Shown one piece after another: positions 35,133-42,682 of a stretch of 64,000 nt of DNA; the stretch's first letter is position 1, and each line of letters opens with the position of its first letter. Source of the stretch: an uncultured Lentisphaeraceae bacterium (GTDB taxonomy: Bacteria > Verrucomicrobiota > Kiritimatiellia > RFP12 > DVOR01); assembly GCA_937892925.1 (NCBI GenBank), contig CALBHX010000116.1, forward strand, positions 1 through 64,000. The letters run 5' to 3'. Both the position numbers and the translations under genes were made by a program. Below the pieces are notes generated by a model, which ran no database searches, was not told the origin of the DNA, and worked only from the letters and a program-made list of their open reading frames with translations.

Positions 35133-35163
35133 AGTATACGACCTGGAGCATACTCCAAGTCAA
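35133..35163 (-). promoter_or_regulatory. Promoter with 19-bp spacer for the flavodoxin operon
   Basis: On the minus strand TTGACT (35163-35158), exactly 19 nt, then TATACT (35138-35133). Both hexamers are good, but the spacer is two bases too long for normal recognition, the hallmark of promoters activated by MerR-family proteins. A dyad fills the spacer. Confidence 0.8.
35141..35160. promoter_or_regulatory. MerR-type operator dyad
   Basis: ACCTGGAGCATACTCCAAGT is an imperfect palindrome (8 of 10 positions in each half match) lying between the -35 and -10 of the flavodoxin promoter. Placement and form match operators of MerR-family activators (MerR, CueR, SoxR, AdhR class). No merR-like gene is in the window. 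Confidence 0.75.
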
Positions 35164-35294
35164 TTGTTTTTTTGACTTTTTATTTCGTGCATTGAAGCGG
35201 GGGAACCGAACAGCTGGTCGAATTTGAACGAGTAGGTGTTCATGGTACGCACCCCGGGAGTAGGAGGTGTTTTACCGCGTACGGAGGCGCTTGT

Positions 35295-35323
35295 TTGCAC
35301 TCTACCGTATTTTTTGGGATACT
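35295..35323 (+). promoter_or_regulatory. Promoter of the fab gene cluster
   Basis: TTGCAC (35295-35300), 17 nt, GATACT (35318-35323) preceded by TGG. The predicted start lies ~30 nt before the GTG of fabH, ruling out the earlier in-frame start at 35236. Confidence 0.75.
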
Positions 35324-35358
35324 ATGGCCAGATTTGTTTTACGAAGGGAAAGCAGAAA

Positions 35359-36330
35359 GTGTATACCCATATTGCTGGAACGGGTTCCGCTGTGCCGCAA
35401 CGCGTTCTGACGAATGACGACCTTGCGAAAATGGTTGATACCAGCGATGAGTGGATTGTCTCCCATACGGGCATCCGCCAGCGCCACGTGGTTGGCCCCG
35501 ATGAGAATGCTTCCACGCTCGGGTGTGAGGCTGCGCGGCGCGCGTTAGCCGATGCCGGTGTGGCACCGGAAGAAATCGGAACCATTATCGTTACGTCCAC
35601 CACACCCGATTATGCGATTTATCCTTCTACGGCCTGTGTGATTCAGGGTATGCTCGGGGCGAAAAACGCGGCGGCGTTTGACATGAGCGCCGCGTGTCCT
35701 GGCTTCGTGTACGGGCTGACAGTGGCCAAAGGACTCATGCAGATTGACGACCGCCCGATTCTTGTGATCTCTACCGAGATTATGAGCCGGACAATCAACT
35801 GGTCGGATCGCAATACCTGCTGTCTTTTTGGGGACGGTGCGGGTGCGGTGGTGCTGAAGAACTCCGAAGTCCCCGGCGGGTTGGGTTTTCATCTGATCGG
35901 AGCGGATGGTACCGGCGCCATGGCTATCCATCGCGAAGGCGGCGTGCGGACGGAAGAGACGGCTCGGCAGGCGCCTGGTGATTTGAAGATGGATGGGCGT
36001 GCCGTATTTAACTTCGCGGTTCGCAGTTTCTGCGATATCATTGCCAAAAGTTTGGAACACTATCACTACACCGAGAAAGATATTGCGTGGATTGTGCCGC
36101 ACCAAGCCAATACGCGAATTATCGATGCTGCCGTCAAGCGCATTAACGTTCCCGTTGAAAAGTTTTATGTAAACATCGACCGTTTTGCCAACACGTCCAG
36201 CGCCTCGATTCCAATTGCGCTTGATGAGATGGCGAAGAAGGGGATGCTGCACCGCGGCGATCGCCTGATTTTTGCGGCATTCGGCGCCGGCCTTGTGTAT
36301 GGCGGTGTGGTGGTTGAGTGGACGAAGTAA
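35359..36330 (+). CDS. fabH: Beta-ketoacyl-ACP synthase III
   Basis: A 323-residue thiolase-fold enzyme that condenses acetyl-CoA with malonyl-ACP to start type II fatty-acid synthesis. The triad is visible: Cys in AFDMSAACPGF (~112), His in IVPHQANTRI (~251) and Asn in FANTSSASIP (~281). It starts at the GTG (VYTHIAGTGSAVP), which gives the standard family length and lies just downstream of the predicted promoter; AAGGGAA upstream is a fair ribosome site. The frame stays open further upstream, but that part would precede the promoter. It is the first of four fab genes on one strand with short gaps. Confidence 0.95.
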   Translation: MYTHIAGTGSAVPQRVLTNDDLAKMVDTSDEWIVSHTGIRQRHVVGPDENASTLGCEAARRALADAGVAPEEIGTIIVTSTTPDYAIYPSTACVIQGMLGAKNAAAFDMSAACPGFVYGLTVAKGLMQIDDRPILVISTEIMSRTINWSDRNTCCLFGDGAGAVVLKNSEVPGGLGFHLIGADGTGAMAIHREGGVRTEETARQAPGDLKMDGRAVFNFAVRSFCDIIAKSLEHYHYTEKDIAWIVPHQANTRIIDAAVKRINVPVEKFYVNIDRFANTSSASIPIALDEMAKKGMLHRGDRLIFAAFGAGLVYGGVVVEWTK

Positions 36331-36353
36331 CCTCGCTTAGAAAGGATTATGCC

Positions 36354-37652
36354 ATGGAGAAGAAGAAAGTCGTCGTCACAGGCCTCGGGTGCATCACGCC
36401 GTTGGGCAATGATGTGAAGACCTTCTGGGAGGGCATCCGTGCCGGTCGTTGCGGAATCAACACCATCACGCGCTTCGATACCTCGCGCTTGAATGTGAAA
36501 GTGGCCGGGGAAGTTAAAGATTTTGACGTCTCTCAATATATTGATCCCAAGGAAGCCAAGCGGTTGGCGCTCTTTGCGCAGTACGCTGTGGCCGCAGCCA
36601 AGCAGGCGTGGGTGGATGCCGGTTATGACACGCTCGGCGAGGCGACTGAAGACTGCCCCAACCCTTGGCGTTGTGTAGGAAGCCAGCCTTCGTCATTGAT
36701 CGCGCCTGAGCGCGTGGGGTGTATTCTTGGTGTGGGCATTGGCGGCAAGGAAGTAGATGCGCCCAGTTATAAGACCCTTTTCGAAAAGGGCCCCCGCCGT
36801 CTCAGCCCGATGACCATTCCTATGCTGATTGCGAACGAAGGCCCGGGTAATGTCTCGATTTACCTCAAGGCCAAAGGCCCCGTTCTTACGGTTTCGACTG
36901 CTTGTTCGGCCTCAACAGATGCCCTGGGGGTGGCCATGGACATGATTCGCTCCGGTCGCGCGGATGTTGTCATTGCCGGGGGCGCGGAGTCTACGATTGA
37001 GGAATATTGTGTGGGTGGTTTCCAGGCCATGCATGCGCTTTCTACTAATCCTGATCCGATGACGGCGTGCCGCCCGTTCGATAAAGACCGTAATGGGTTC
37101 ATCATGTCCGAAGGTGCGGCGGTGCTGATCCTTGAAAGTGAAGCGCACGCAAAGGCGCGCGGCGCCAAAATTTATGGCGAAGTGGCTGGGTATGGCGCCG
37201 GCGGTGATGCGTATCATGTATGCGCTCCAGATCCGGAGGCGTCCGGCATTATCCACGCGGAGAAGATGGCGCTTGCCGATGCCGGGCTTCAACCTTCCGA
37301 TATCCAGTATATCAACGCGCATGGTACGTCCACGGGATTGAACGACCCGATGGAGACTCGTGCGGCGAAAGTGGTCTTCGGTGAGCACGCTTACAAGCTG
37401 AAAATGAGCTCTACCAAGTCGATGACCGGCCATTTGCTCGGGGCAACCGGAGCATTGGAGGCCATGACCTGCCTGTTGGCAATCCGTGATAATTTCTATC
37501 CGCCGACGATCAACTACCACACCCCAGATCCGGAGTGCGATCTGGATTGTGTTCCGAACAAGGGGATTGAGGCACCGTTGGATATCGCAATGACCAATAC
37601 GCTTGGCTTCGGCGGGCACAACTCTTCCCTCATTCTCCGGCGCTACGCCTGA
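36354..37652 (+). CDS. fabF: Beta-ketoacyl-ACP synthase II
   Basis: A 432-residue condensing enzyme that elongates acyl-ACP with malonyl-ACP. The start MEKKKVVVTGLGCITPLG follows AAAGGA by 8 nt. Active-site residues are present: Cys in VSTACSAS (~183), His in NAHGTSTGLNDPMET (~322), and Lys and His in STKSMTGHLLGATGA (~355). A ~20-residue insertion with three cysteines (EDCPNPWRCVGSQPSSLIAPERVGC) at ~100-125 is longer than in E. coli FabF. It lies 23 nt after fabH and before fabZ. Confidence 0.95.
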   Translation: MEKKKVVVTGLGCITPLGNDVKTFWEGIRAGRCGINTITRFDTSRLNVKVAGEVKDFDVSQYIDPKEAKRLALFAQYAVAAAKQAWVDAGYDTLGEATEDCPNPWRCVGSQPSSLIAPERVGCILGVGIGGKEVDAPSYKTLFEKGPRRLSPMTIPMLIANEGPGNVSIYLKAKGPVLTVSTACSASTDALGVAMDMIRSGRADVVIAGGAESTIEEYCVGGFQAMHALSTNPDPMTACRPFDKDRNGFIMSEGAAVLILESEAHAKARGAKIYGEVAGYGAGGDAYHVCAPDPEASGIIHAEKMALADAGLQPSDIQYINAHGTSTGLNDPMETRAAKVVFGEHAYKLKMSSTKSMTGHLLGATGALEAMTCLLAIRDNFYPPTINYHTPDPECDLDCVPNKGIEAPLDIAMTNTLGFGGHNSSLILRRYA

Positions 37653-37665
37653 GGATTGCGCGGCC

Positions 37666-37692
37666 TTGCGGCCGGAGTTTCTTCGGCCGCAA
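37666..37692 (+). other. Intercistronic hairpin between fabF and fabZ
   Basis: A perfect 9-bp stem (TTGCGGCCG with CGGCCGCAA) around a 9-nt loop, without a T tract. It could stabilise or partially terminate the fab message or serve as a processing site. Confidence 0.6.
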
Positions 37693-37736
37693 GCTTACCC
37701 CCCACCGCCCAGAGCCATATCACGGAGTGTTCCACC

Positions 37737-38210
37737 ATGTACGACCAGGAAATCATTAAAACCGTTCTCCCCCATCGGGATCCGTTCCTTTTCTGCGATC
37801 GCATTTTAGAGGCCACGCCCGAGCGTGTGGTGGCAGAGGTCGATTATGGCGCGGAGCGTTACTTTTTCAAGGGGCACTTCCCTCAATATCCCGTGTGTCC
37901 CGGAGTCATTCTGGTGGAGTCCATGGCGCAGTGTGGAGGTGCCGGGTATCGCCTGGCCTCCGCCGATGAGGAGAAGAAGCTGTTCCTCTTTGCCAAGTTG
38001 TTGGAGGTGCGGTTTGTCAATCAGGTGCGCCCCGGTGATACGGTGCGTTATGAGATTGAAACGGTGAAGGCTACGGGGCGCCGGTTGGAGCAGAAGGGGA
38101 AGGGCTACGTGGTTGGGAAAAACGACAAGCGTGGCAATCCGCTTGTGGCGGTTGAAGCACAGTGGTTTTGCCTGGTGGTGCCGGAGGGGGCCTTGACAGA
38201 GCAGGCATAA
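37737..38210 (+). CDS. fabZ: 3-hydroxyacyl-ACP dehydratase, FabZ type
   Basis: A 157-residue hotdog-fold dehydratase that removes water from 3-hydroxyacyl-ACP in the elongation cycle. The family motifs LPHRDPFLFCDRI and FFKGHFPQYPVCPGVILVES contain the catalytic His (~53) and Glu (~67). I start at the ATG at 37737 because the family begins just before the LPHR motif and CGGAG lies 9 nt upstream; the frame is open back to 37656 but passes through the intercistronic hairpin. The ~85-nt gap from fabF is the largest in the cluster. Confidence 0.93.
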   Translation: MYDQEIIKTVLPHRDPFLFCDRILEATPERVVAEVDYGAERYFFKGHFPQYPVCPGVILVESMAQCGGAGYRLASADEEKKLFLFAKLLEVRFVNQVRPGDTVRYEIETVKATGRRLEQKGKGYVVGKNDKRGNPLVAVEAQWFCLVVPEGALTEQA

Positions 38211-38257
38211 GTCGAAAGACTCAAAAGTTTTTATAATTCTCGGAAGGAACATTTCTC

Positions 38258-39403
38258 ATGTCCGAAAAACCGAAAGTTCGTGGAGGCCTTTGCCTGAATG
38301 TGGATGGCGAGGGATGCAAGCAGTTTGTCGCCCGCGATATCGCACGTGAAAAGGCAAAAGCTCCGGTTCAAAATGGCCCCAAAAGCGTCTTGGTGCTTGG
38401 GTGCTCGGGAGGTTATGGCCTGGCTTCGCGCATTGCAGCGGCCTTCGGCGGCTCGCGTGCCGAGACGCTTGGGGTTTCATTCGAACGTGCCCCAACAGAG
38501 CGAAAGGCCGGTTCTCCGGGATGGTATAATAACGAGGCATTTGATGCAGCGGCGAAGGCGGATGGCCTCAAAGCCGTCACCATTTCCGCCGATGCGTTTG
38601 CTGATGCAACGCGTGAGACCGTGGCTCAGCTGGCCAAGGATAATAACTTTGCGCCGTTCGATCTGGTCGTTTATTCGCTCGCATCGCCTATGCGTACCGA
38701 TCCGAAGACCGGCATCCTTTACAAGAGTGCGATTAAGCCTATCGGTAAGCCCCACACAGCGCGAACGCTGGATATTATGACCTGCGAGATGAAGGAAGTC
38801 TCGGTTGAACCAGCTACGGAAGACGAGATCGCGGCAACGGTTAAGGTTATGGGCGGAGAAGACTGGGTGCTGTGGATAGAGTTCCTGAAGGCACACGGGT
38901 TATTAGCTCAGGGTTGTAAAACGGTGGCTTATTCCTATATCGGCCCCAAATGCACGCAGGATATCTACCGCTCTGGTACGCTCGGCCGTGCCAAGGAAAA
39001 CCTGGAAGCTTCTGCCAAAGCGATTTCAGAATTGTTGGCTCCGCTTCATGGTTTGGGCGTGGTGAGCGTGAATAAGGCGCTTGTTACTCGTGCTTCTGCC
39101 GTGATTCCGGCCATGCCGCCTTACATCGCCTGCCTTTTCAAGGTGATGAAGGCACACGGGCTCCATGAGGATTGTTTGGATCAGATTGATCGGCTTTTCC
39201 GTGAGCGGCTCTACACGCCTGACGGCTCGATGCCGGTAGATGAGGCTGGGCGCATTCGGATTGACGATTGGGAAATGCGCCCGGAGATCCAGTCTGAGGT
39301 GGATGCTTTGATGCAGGCGCTCACGCCAGAGAATGTGGAAGCCACTACGGATATCGCAGGGTACCGAACAGACTTCCTGGCGCTTCATGGGTTTGTTGGA
39401 TAA
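38258..39403 (+). CDS. fabV: Trans-2-enoyl-ACP reductase, FabV type
   Basis: A 381-residue NAD(P)H-dependent enoyl reductase that completes the fatty-acid cycle. It belongs to the FabV class (an enlarged short-chain dehydrogenase) and not FabI: the cofactor loop VLVLGCSGGYGLASRIAAAF (~46) and the Tyr-x8-Lys active site in YRSGTLGRAK (~235) are visible, along with SLASPMRTDPKTG and VNKALVTRASAVIP. GGAAGGAA lies ahead of the ATG. FabV enzymes are known to tolerate triclosan; whether this one does is untested. It is the last fab gene, with a strong terminator 22 nt after the stop. Confidence 0.93.
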   Translation: MSEKPKVRGGLCLNVDGEGCKQFVARDIAREKAKAPVQNGPKSVLVLGCSGGYGLASRIAAAFGGSRAETLGVSFERAPTERKAGSPGWYNNEAFDAAAKADGLKAVTISADAFADATRETVAQLAKDNNFAPFDLVVYSLASPMRTDPKTGILYKSAIKPIGKPHTARTLDIMTCEMKEVSVEPATEDEIAATVKVMGGEDWVLWIEFLKAHGLLAQGCKTVAYSYIGPKCTQDIYRSGTLGRAKENLEASAKAISELLAPLHGLGVVSVNKALVTRASAVIPAMPPYIACLFKVMKAHGLHEDCLDQIDRLFRERLYTPDGSMPVDEAGRIRIDDWEMRPEIQSEVDALMQALTPENVEATTDIAGYRTDFLALHGFVG

Positions 39404-39425
39404 TACTGGCTGGGTCTGCCAAGTG

Positions 39426-39457
39426 AAAACCGGGGCGCGGAATCGCCCCGGTTTTTG
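39426..39457 (+). terminator. Terminator of the fab operon
   Basis: A perfect 12-bp stem AAAACCGGGGCG / CGCCCCGGTTTT with a 6-nt loop and T-rich end. It closes the fabH-F-Z-V unit. Confidence 0.9.
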
Positions 39458-39568
39458 TTATCTCTGGATCCAAAAGATTGGTTTTGGGCGACTCCGTTTC
39501 CGGAGTGGGGGCAGGCGTTTATACCCCTGTTGCGGACGGTGCTCTCACGCGGAGGAGCGGGGCGTTTG

Positions 39569-39577
39569 TGGTATACT
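39569..39577 (+). promoter_or_regulatory. Extended -10 promoter of the carboxynorspermidine dehydrogenase operon
   Basis: TGGTATACT, with no clear -35, 39 nt before the ATG at 39617. Identical to the tRNA-Thr -10 element. Confidence 0.6.
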
Positions 39578-39616
39578 AGAGCCTGTTGTTGAGCATGTTG
39601 CTGAAAGGAACGATTT

Positions 39617-40816
39617 ATGCGCGTATTGATGATTGGCGCCGGCGGTGTGGGCAGTGTGGTGGCTCATAAGCTGGATCAGGTACCGGAAGTATTTACGGAT
39701 ATTCTTCTGGCTTCGCGGACGAAGGCGCGGGTAGATGCGCTTGCGGCGGAGTTGACGCGGCCGGTAAGAACGGCACAGGTGGATGCGGATGATGTGCCTG
39801 CGTTGGTCGCGCTGATTCGTTCGTTTAAACCGGATCTGGTGATGAATATTGCGCTGCCGTATCAGGATTTGCACATTATGGAAGCCTGTTTGGAGGCGGG
39901 ATGCGATTATTTGGATACGGCGAATTATGAGCCGTTGGATACGGCGAAGTTTGAGTATAAGTGGCAGTGGGCGTATCAGGAACGATTTAAGGCTGCCGGG
40001 CGAATGGCACTTTTGGGCTCAGGATTTGACCCTGGGGTAAGTTCCGTTTTCTGCACATATATCCAAAAGCATTATATTCCGCAAATCCGCCAGATTGACA
40101 TTATTGACTGCAATGCAGGCAGTAACGGCCACCCGTTTGCGACGAACTTTAATCCGGAGATCAATATCCGTGAAGTGTCAGCGAAGGGTCGTTATTGGGA
40201 ACAGGGCAAGGGCTTTGTAGAGACGGATCCGCTCTCAGTGAAGCAGGCTTTTGAAATGCCTGAGGGATTGGGAACATTGAACACATATTTGATGTATCAT
40301 GAAGAGTTGGAATCGCTGGCTAGGTTTATCCCTGGACTGGAGCGGGCACGCTTCTGGATGAGTTTCTCAGATAACTATCTGAAGCATCTGGAAGTGTTGA
40401 AGAACGTGGGTATGACGCGGATTGACCCGGTGATGTATCAGGGGCGCGAGATTGTCCCGATTCAGTTTTTGAAGGCGCTGCTGCCAGATCCGGCCACCTT
40501 GGGGCCGGTTACAAAGGGCAAGACTTGTATTGGGTGCCAGGTGCGCGGGTTGGATTTTGAAGGTAAGCCTAAAACGGTTTACGTTTACAATATTTGCGAT
40601 CATCAGGCGTGTTATCGTGAAGTGAAGTCGCAGGCGATCAGTTACACCACCGGTGTGCCGGCGATGATTGGCGCTAAAATGATGCTCACAGGCAAATGGC
40701 GTGGGGCGGGCGTTTTTAACATGGAACAGTTTGATCCGGATCCGTTTATGGAAGATCTGAATCGTTATGGTTTGCCGTGGAAGGTGATCGAAGGCGAAGT
40801 CTTTCATCGCGCGTAA
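39617..40816 (+). CDS. Carboxynorspermidine / carboxyspermidine dehydrogenase
   Basis: A 399-residue NADPH-dependent enzyme of the saccharopine-dehydrogenase-like family that reductively couples a diamine to aspartate semialdehyde in the alternative spermidine/norspermidine route. It opens with a Rossmann motif (VLMIGAGGVGSVVAHKL) and has the family blocks LLGSGFDPGVSSVFCTYIQKHY (given here as GSGFDPGVSSVFCTYI), DIIDCNAGSNGHPFATNFNP and INIREVSAKGRYWEQGKG. Length is normal. AAAGGAA precedes the ATG. The partner decarboxylase (nspC) is not in the window. It is followed 27 nt later by proA; both use aspartate- or glutamate-derived semialdehydes, but no shared pathway is implied. Confidence 0.88.
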   Translation: MRVLMIGAGGVGSVVAHKLDQVPEVFTDILLASRTKARVDALAAELTRPVRTAQVDADDVPALVALIRSFKPDLVMNIALPYQDLHIMEACLEAGCDYLDTANYEPLDTAKFEYKWQWAYQERFKAAGRMALLGSGFDPGVSSVFCTYIQKHYIPQIRQIDIIDCNAGSNGHPFATNFNPEINIREVSAKGRYWEQGKGFVETDPLSVKQAFEMPEGLGTLNTYLMYHEELESLARFIPGLERARFWMSFSDNYLKHLEVLKNVGMTRIDPVMYQGREIVPIQFLKALLPDPATLGPVTKGKTCIGCQVRGLDFEGKPKTVYVYNICDHQACYREVKSQAISYTTGVPAMIGAKMMLTGKWRGAGVFNMEQFDPDPFMEDLNRYGLPWKVIEGEVFHRA

Positions 40817-40843
40817 GATGCAGGTGTAAGCAGGAGTACATGA

Positions 40844-42049
40844 ATGGCTGAGCTAAGCGAGGGCATTGAACAGACCTTGGAGGCCGCGAAGACGGCCTCC
40901 AAGGTGGTGGCATTGCTCCCTGATGCAGCCCGCAGGCAGTTGTTGCGCCAAATGGCATCGGCACTGCGTGGTGCCACTGAGCAGCTGTTGGCGGCGAATG
41001 CGGGGGATGTGGCAGCGCTTCCGGAAGCGGATCCTCGGCGCGATCGCTTGTTCCTGACGCCCGAGCGGATTGAGGCGATTGCTGCTTCGGCTGAAGTGGT
41101 GGCCGCTTTGCCGGATGTGCTTTGGGAAACATTGGAGGCGCGGACTATGCCCAGTGGTATCCGGTTGCGGCGGGTGCGCGTGCCGTTGGGGGTGGTGGCT
41201 TGTATTTATGAGGCGCGTCCAAACGTGACGGCGGATATTGCAGGGCTTTGTTTGCGAACGGGAAATGCGGCAGTGCTGAAAGGGGGTAAAGAGGCTGCGC
41301 GAAGCAATGCGGCTATAGCGGATGTTATTACCGGTGTGCTGCGGGCGGAAGGGCTTCCAGAGGCGGCGGTTACGCTGTTGCCTTCCACACATGAGGCTTC
41401 GCAGGCATTGATGATGGCCGAGGGGCTTGTAGATGTATTGATCCCTCGCGGCAGTGCTCGGCTTATTCGAGCTGTTCGGGAACAGGCACGGGTCCCGGTG
41501 ATTGAGACGGGTGCGGGGGTCTGTCATACTTACGTTCATGAAGATGCAGAGATCGCGTTGGCGGCGCGGGTCATTGCAAATGCGAAGATGCGCCGGGTTT
41601 CGGTGTGTAATGCTTTGGACTGTGTGCTGGTGCATCGGGCGTTGGAGCCTCAGCTTGAGGCGCTATTGGCTCCGTGCCGTGCGGCGGGTGCACAGGTTCA
41701 CACCGCGCCGGAAGACTGGGGGCGTGAATGGCTTTCACCTAATCTTTCCGTGCGGGTGGTCGATTCATTGGATGCGGCACTTGCGCATATTGCCCGGTTT
41801 GGTTCGGGGCATAGTGAGGCGATTCTCACGCAGAGCCCCGAGGTGGCTGCCCGGTTCCAGCGCGAGGTGGATGCCGCGTGTGTCTATGTGAATACGTCTA
41901 CGGCTTTCACCGATGGCGGAGAGTTTGGGCTCGGGGCAGAGGTAGGCATTTCCACGCAGAAGCTGCATGCCCGCGGGCCGATGGGGCTTATGGCGTTGAC
42001 CACGTACAAGTGGTTAATTGAGAGCCATGGAGCTATTCGTTCCCGCTGA
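40844..42049 (+). CDS. proA: Gamma-glutamyl phosphate reductase
   Basis: A 401-residue NADPH-dependent aldehyde-dehydrogenase-fold enzyme, the second step of proline synthesis (glutamyl-5-phosphate to glutamate-5-semialdehyde). The motifs PLGVVACIYEARPNVTADIAG (PLGVVACIYEARPNVT), LKGGKEAARSN, LIPRGSARLI and the active-site Cys in RRVSVCNALDCVLVH (~252) are all present, with FGLGAEVGISTQKLHARGPM near the end. CAGGAG lies before the ATG. The glutamate kinase gene proB is not next to it. Confidence 0.95.
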   Translation: MAELSEGIEQTLEAAKTASKVVALLPDAARRQLLRQMASALRGATEQLLAANAGDVAALPEADPRRDRLFLTPERIEAIAASAEVVAALPDVLWETLEARTMPSGIRLRRVRVPLGVVACIYEARPNVTADIAGLCLRTGNAAVLKGGKEAARSNAAIADVITGVLRAEGLPEAAVTLLPSTHEASQALMMAEGLVDVLIPRGSARLIRAVREQARVPVIETGAGVCHTYVHEDAEIALAARVIANAKMRRVSVCNALDCVLVHRALEPQLEALLAPCRAAGAQVHTAPEDWGREWLSPNLSVRVVDSLDAALAHIARFGSGHSEAILTQSPEVAARFQREVDAACVYVNTSTAFTDGGEFGLGAEVGISTQKLHARGPMGLMALTTYKWLIESHGAIRSR

Positions 42050-42058
42050 GAAAACCGC

Positions 42059-42682
42059 ATGGCTGAAAAGGAAGACAAGGCAGCGCTTCGAAAGGCGTAT
42101 CTGGTGCGCCGGGCGGCTATATCTCGGGCGGATCGTGCGCGGGCAGCACAAATGGCCGCCTCCATTTTGTTTGATGTGCGGGCATTAAATCTGTTGCCGC
42201 GGTTCTACACGTTTGCCGCGTATCTCAGTGTGGGGGCGGAGTTCCCAACAGAGGCGGTGCTGCAGGCATTGTTTCAGGCACAGGCGGCGGTTTGTGTGCC
42301 GCGTTTTTCAGATGTGCAGAGGGGGTATGCATGGGCGTCTTTGGCGCCTGGTGTACCCATGCGGCAGGGGCCGCACCGAATTCCGGAGCCAGAGACTTCT
42401 GAACGCTTCCCGGCAGGGTATGTGGATGCGGTGTTGGTGCCTGGGGTGGCGTTTGATATCTGTGGCGGGCGGTTGGGTTATGGCGCTGGGATTTATGACC
42501 GTTTGCTTGCCGGGCTTCGGCAGAATTCGCTGCGGGTGGGGATGGCGTTCGATTGTCAGGTGCGTCGCGAGCCGCTCCCGCAGGAATTACATGACGAGCA
42601 GATGGATTATTTGGTTACGGAAACGCAGTGGATTGACTGCCGGTTGGCGCGGTCGCTGAAGAGGAGGCGGGGGCATGGCTGA
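42059..42682 (+). CDS. 5-formyltetrahydrofolate cyclo-ligase family protein
   Basis: A 207-residue protein of the YgfA/MTHFS family, which uses ATP to convert 5-formyl-THF to 5,10-methenyl-THF. It has a basic N-terminal helix (ALRKAYLVRRAAISRADRAR), the substrate loop YLSVGAEFPTEAVL and the ATP/folate motif VPGVAFDICGGRLGYGAGIYDRLL (key part GGRLGYGAGIYDRLL). It begins 9 nt after proA with a weak ribosome site, suggesting coupled translation, and its end overlaps the next gene by 8 bp. Confidence 0.92.
   Translation: MAEKEDKAALRKAYLVRRAAISRADRARAAQMAASILFDVRALNLLPRFYTFAAYLSVGAEFPTEAVLQALFQAQAAVCVPRFSDVQRGYAWASLAPGVPMRQGPHRIPEPETSERFPAGYVDAVLVPGVAFDICGGRLGYGAGIYDRLLAGLRQNSLRVGMAFDCQVRREPLPQELHDEQMDYLVTETQWIDCRLARSLKRRRGHG

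Noticed and set aside
35236..35358. Upstream extension of fabH
   Set aside because: It contains the predicted -35 and -10 elements, and the family N-terminus begins at the GTG at 35359.
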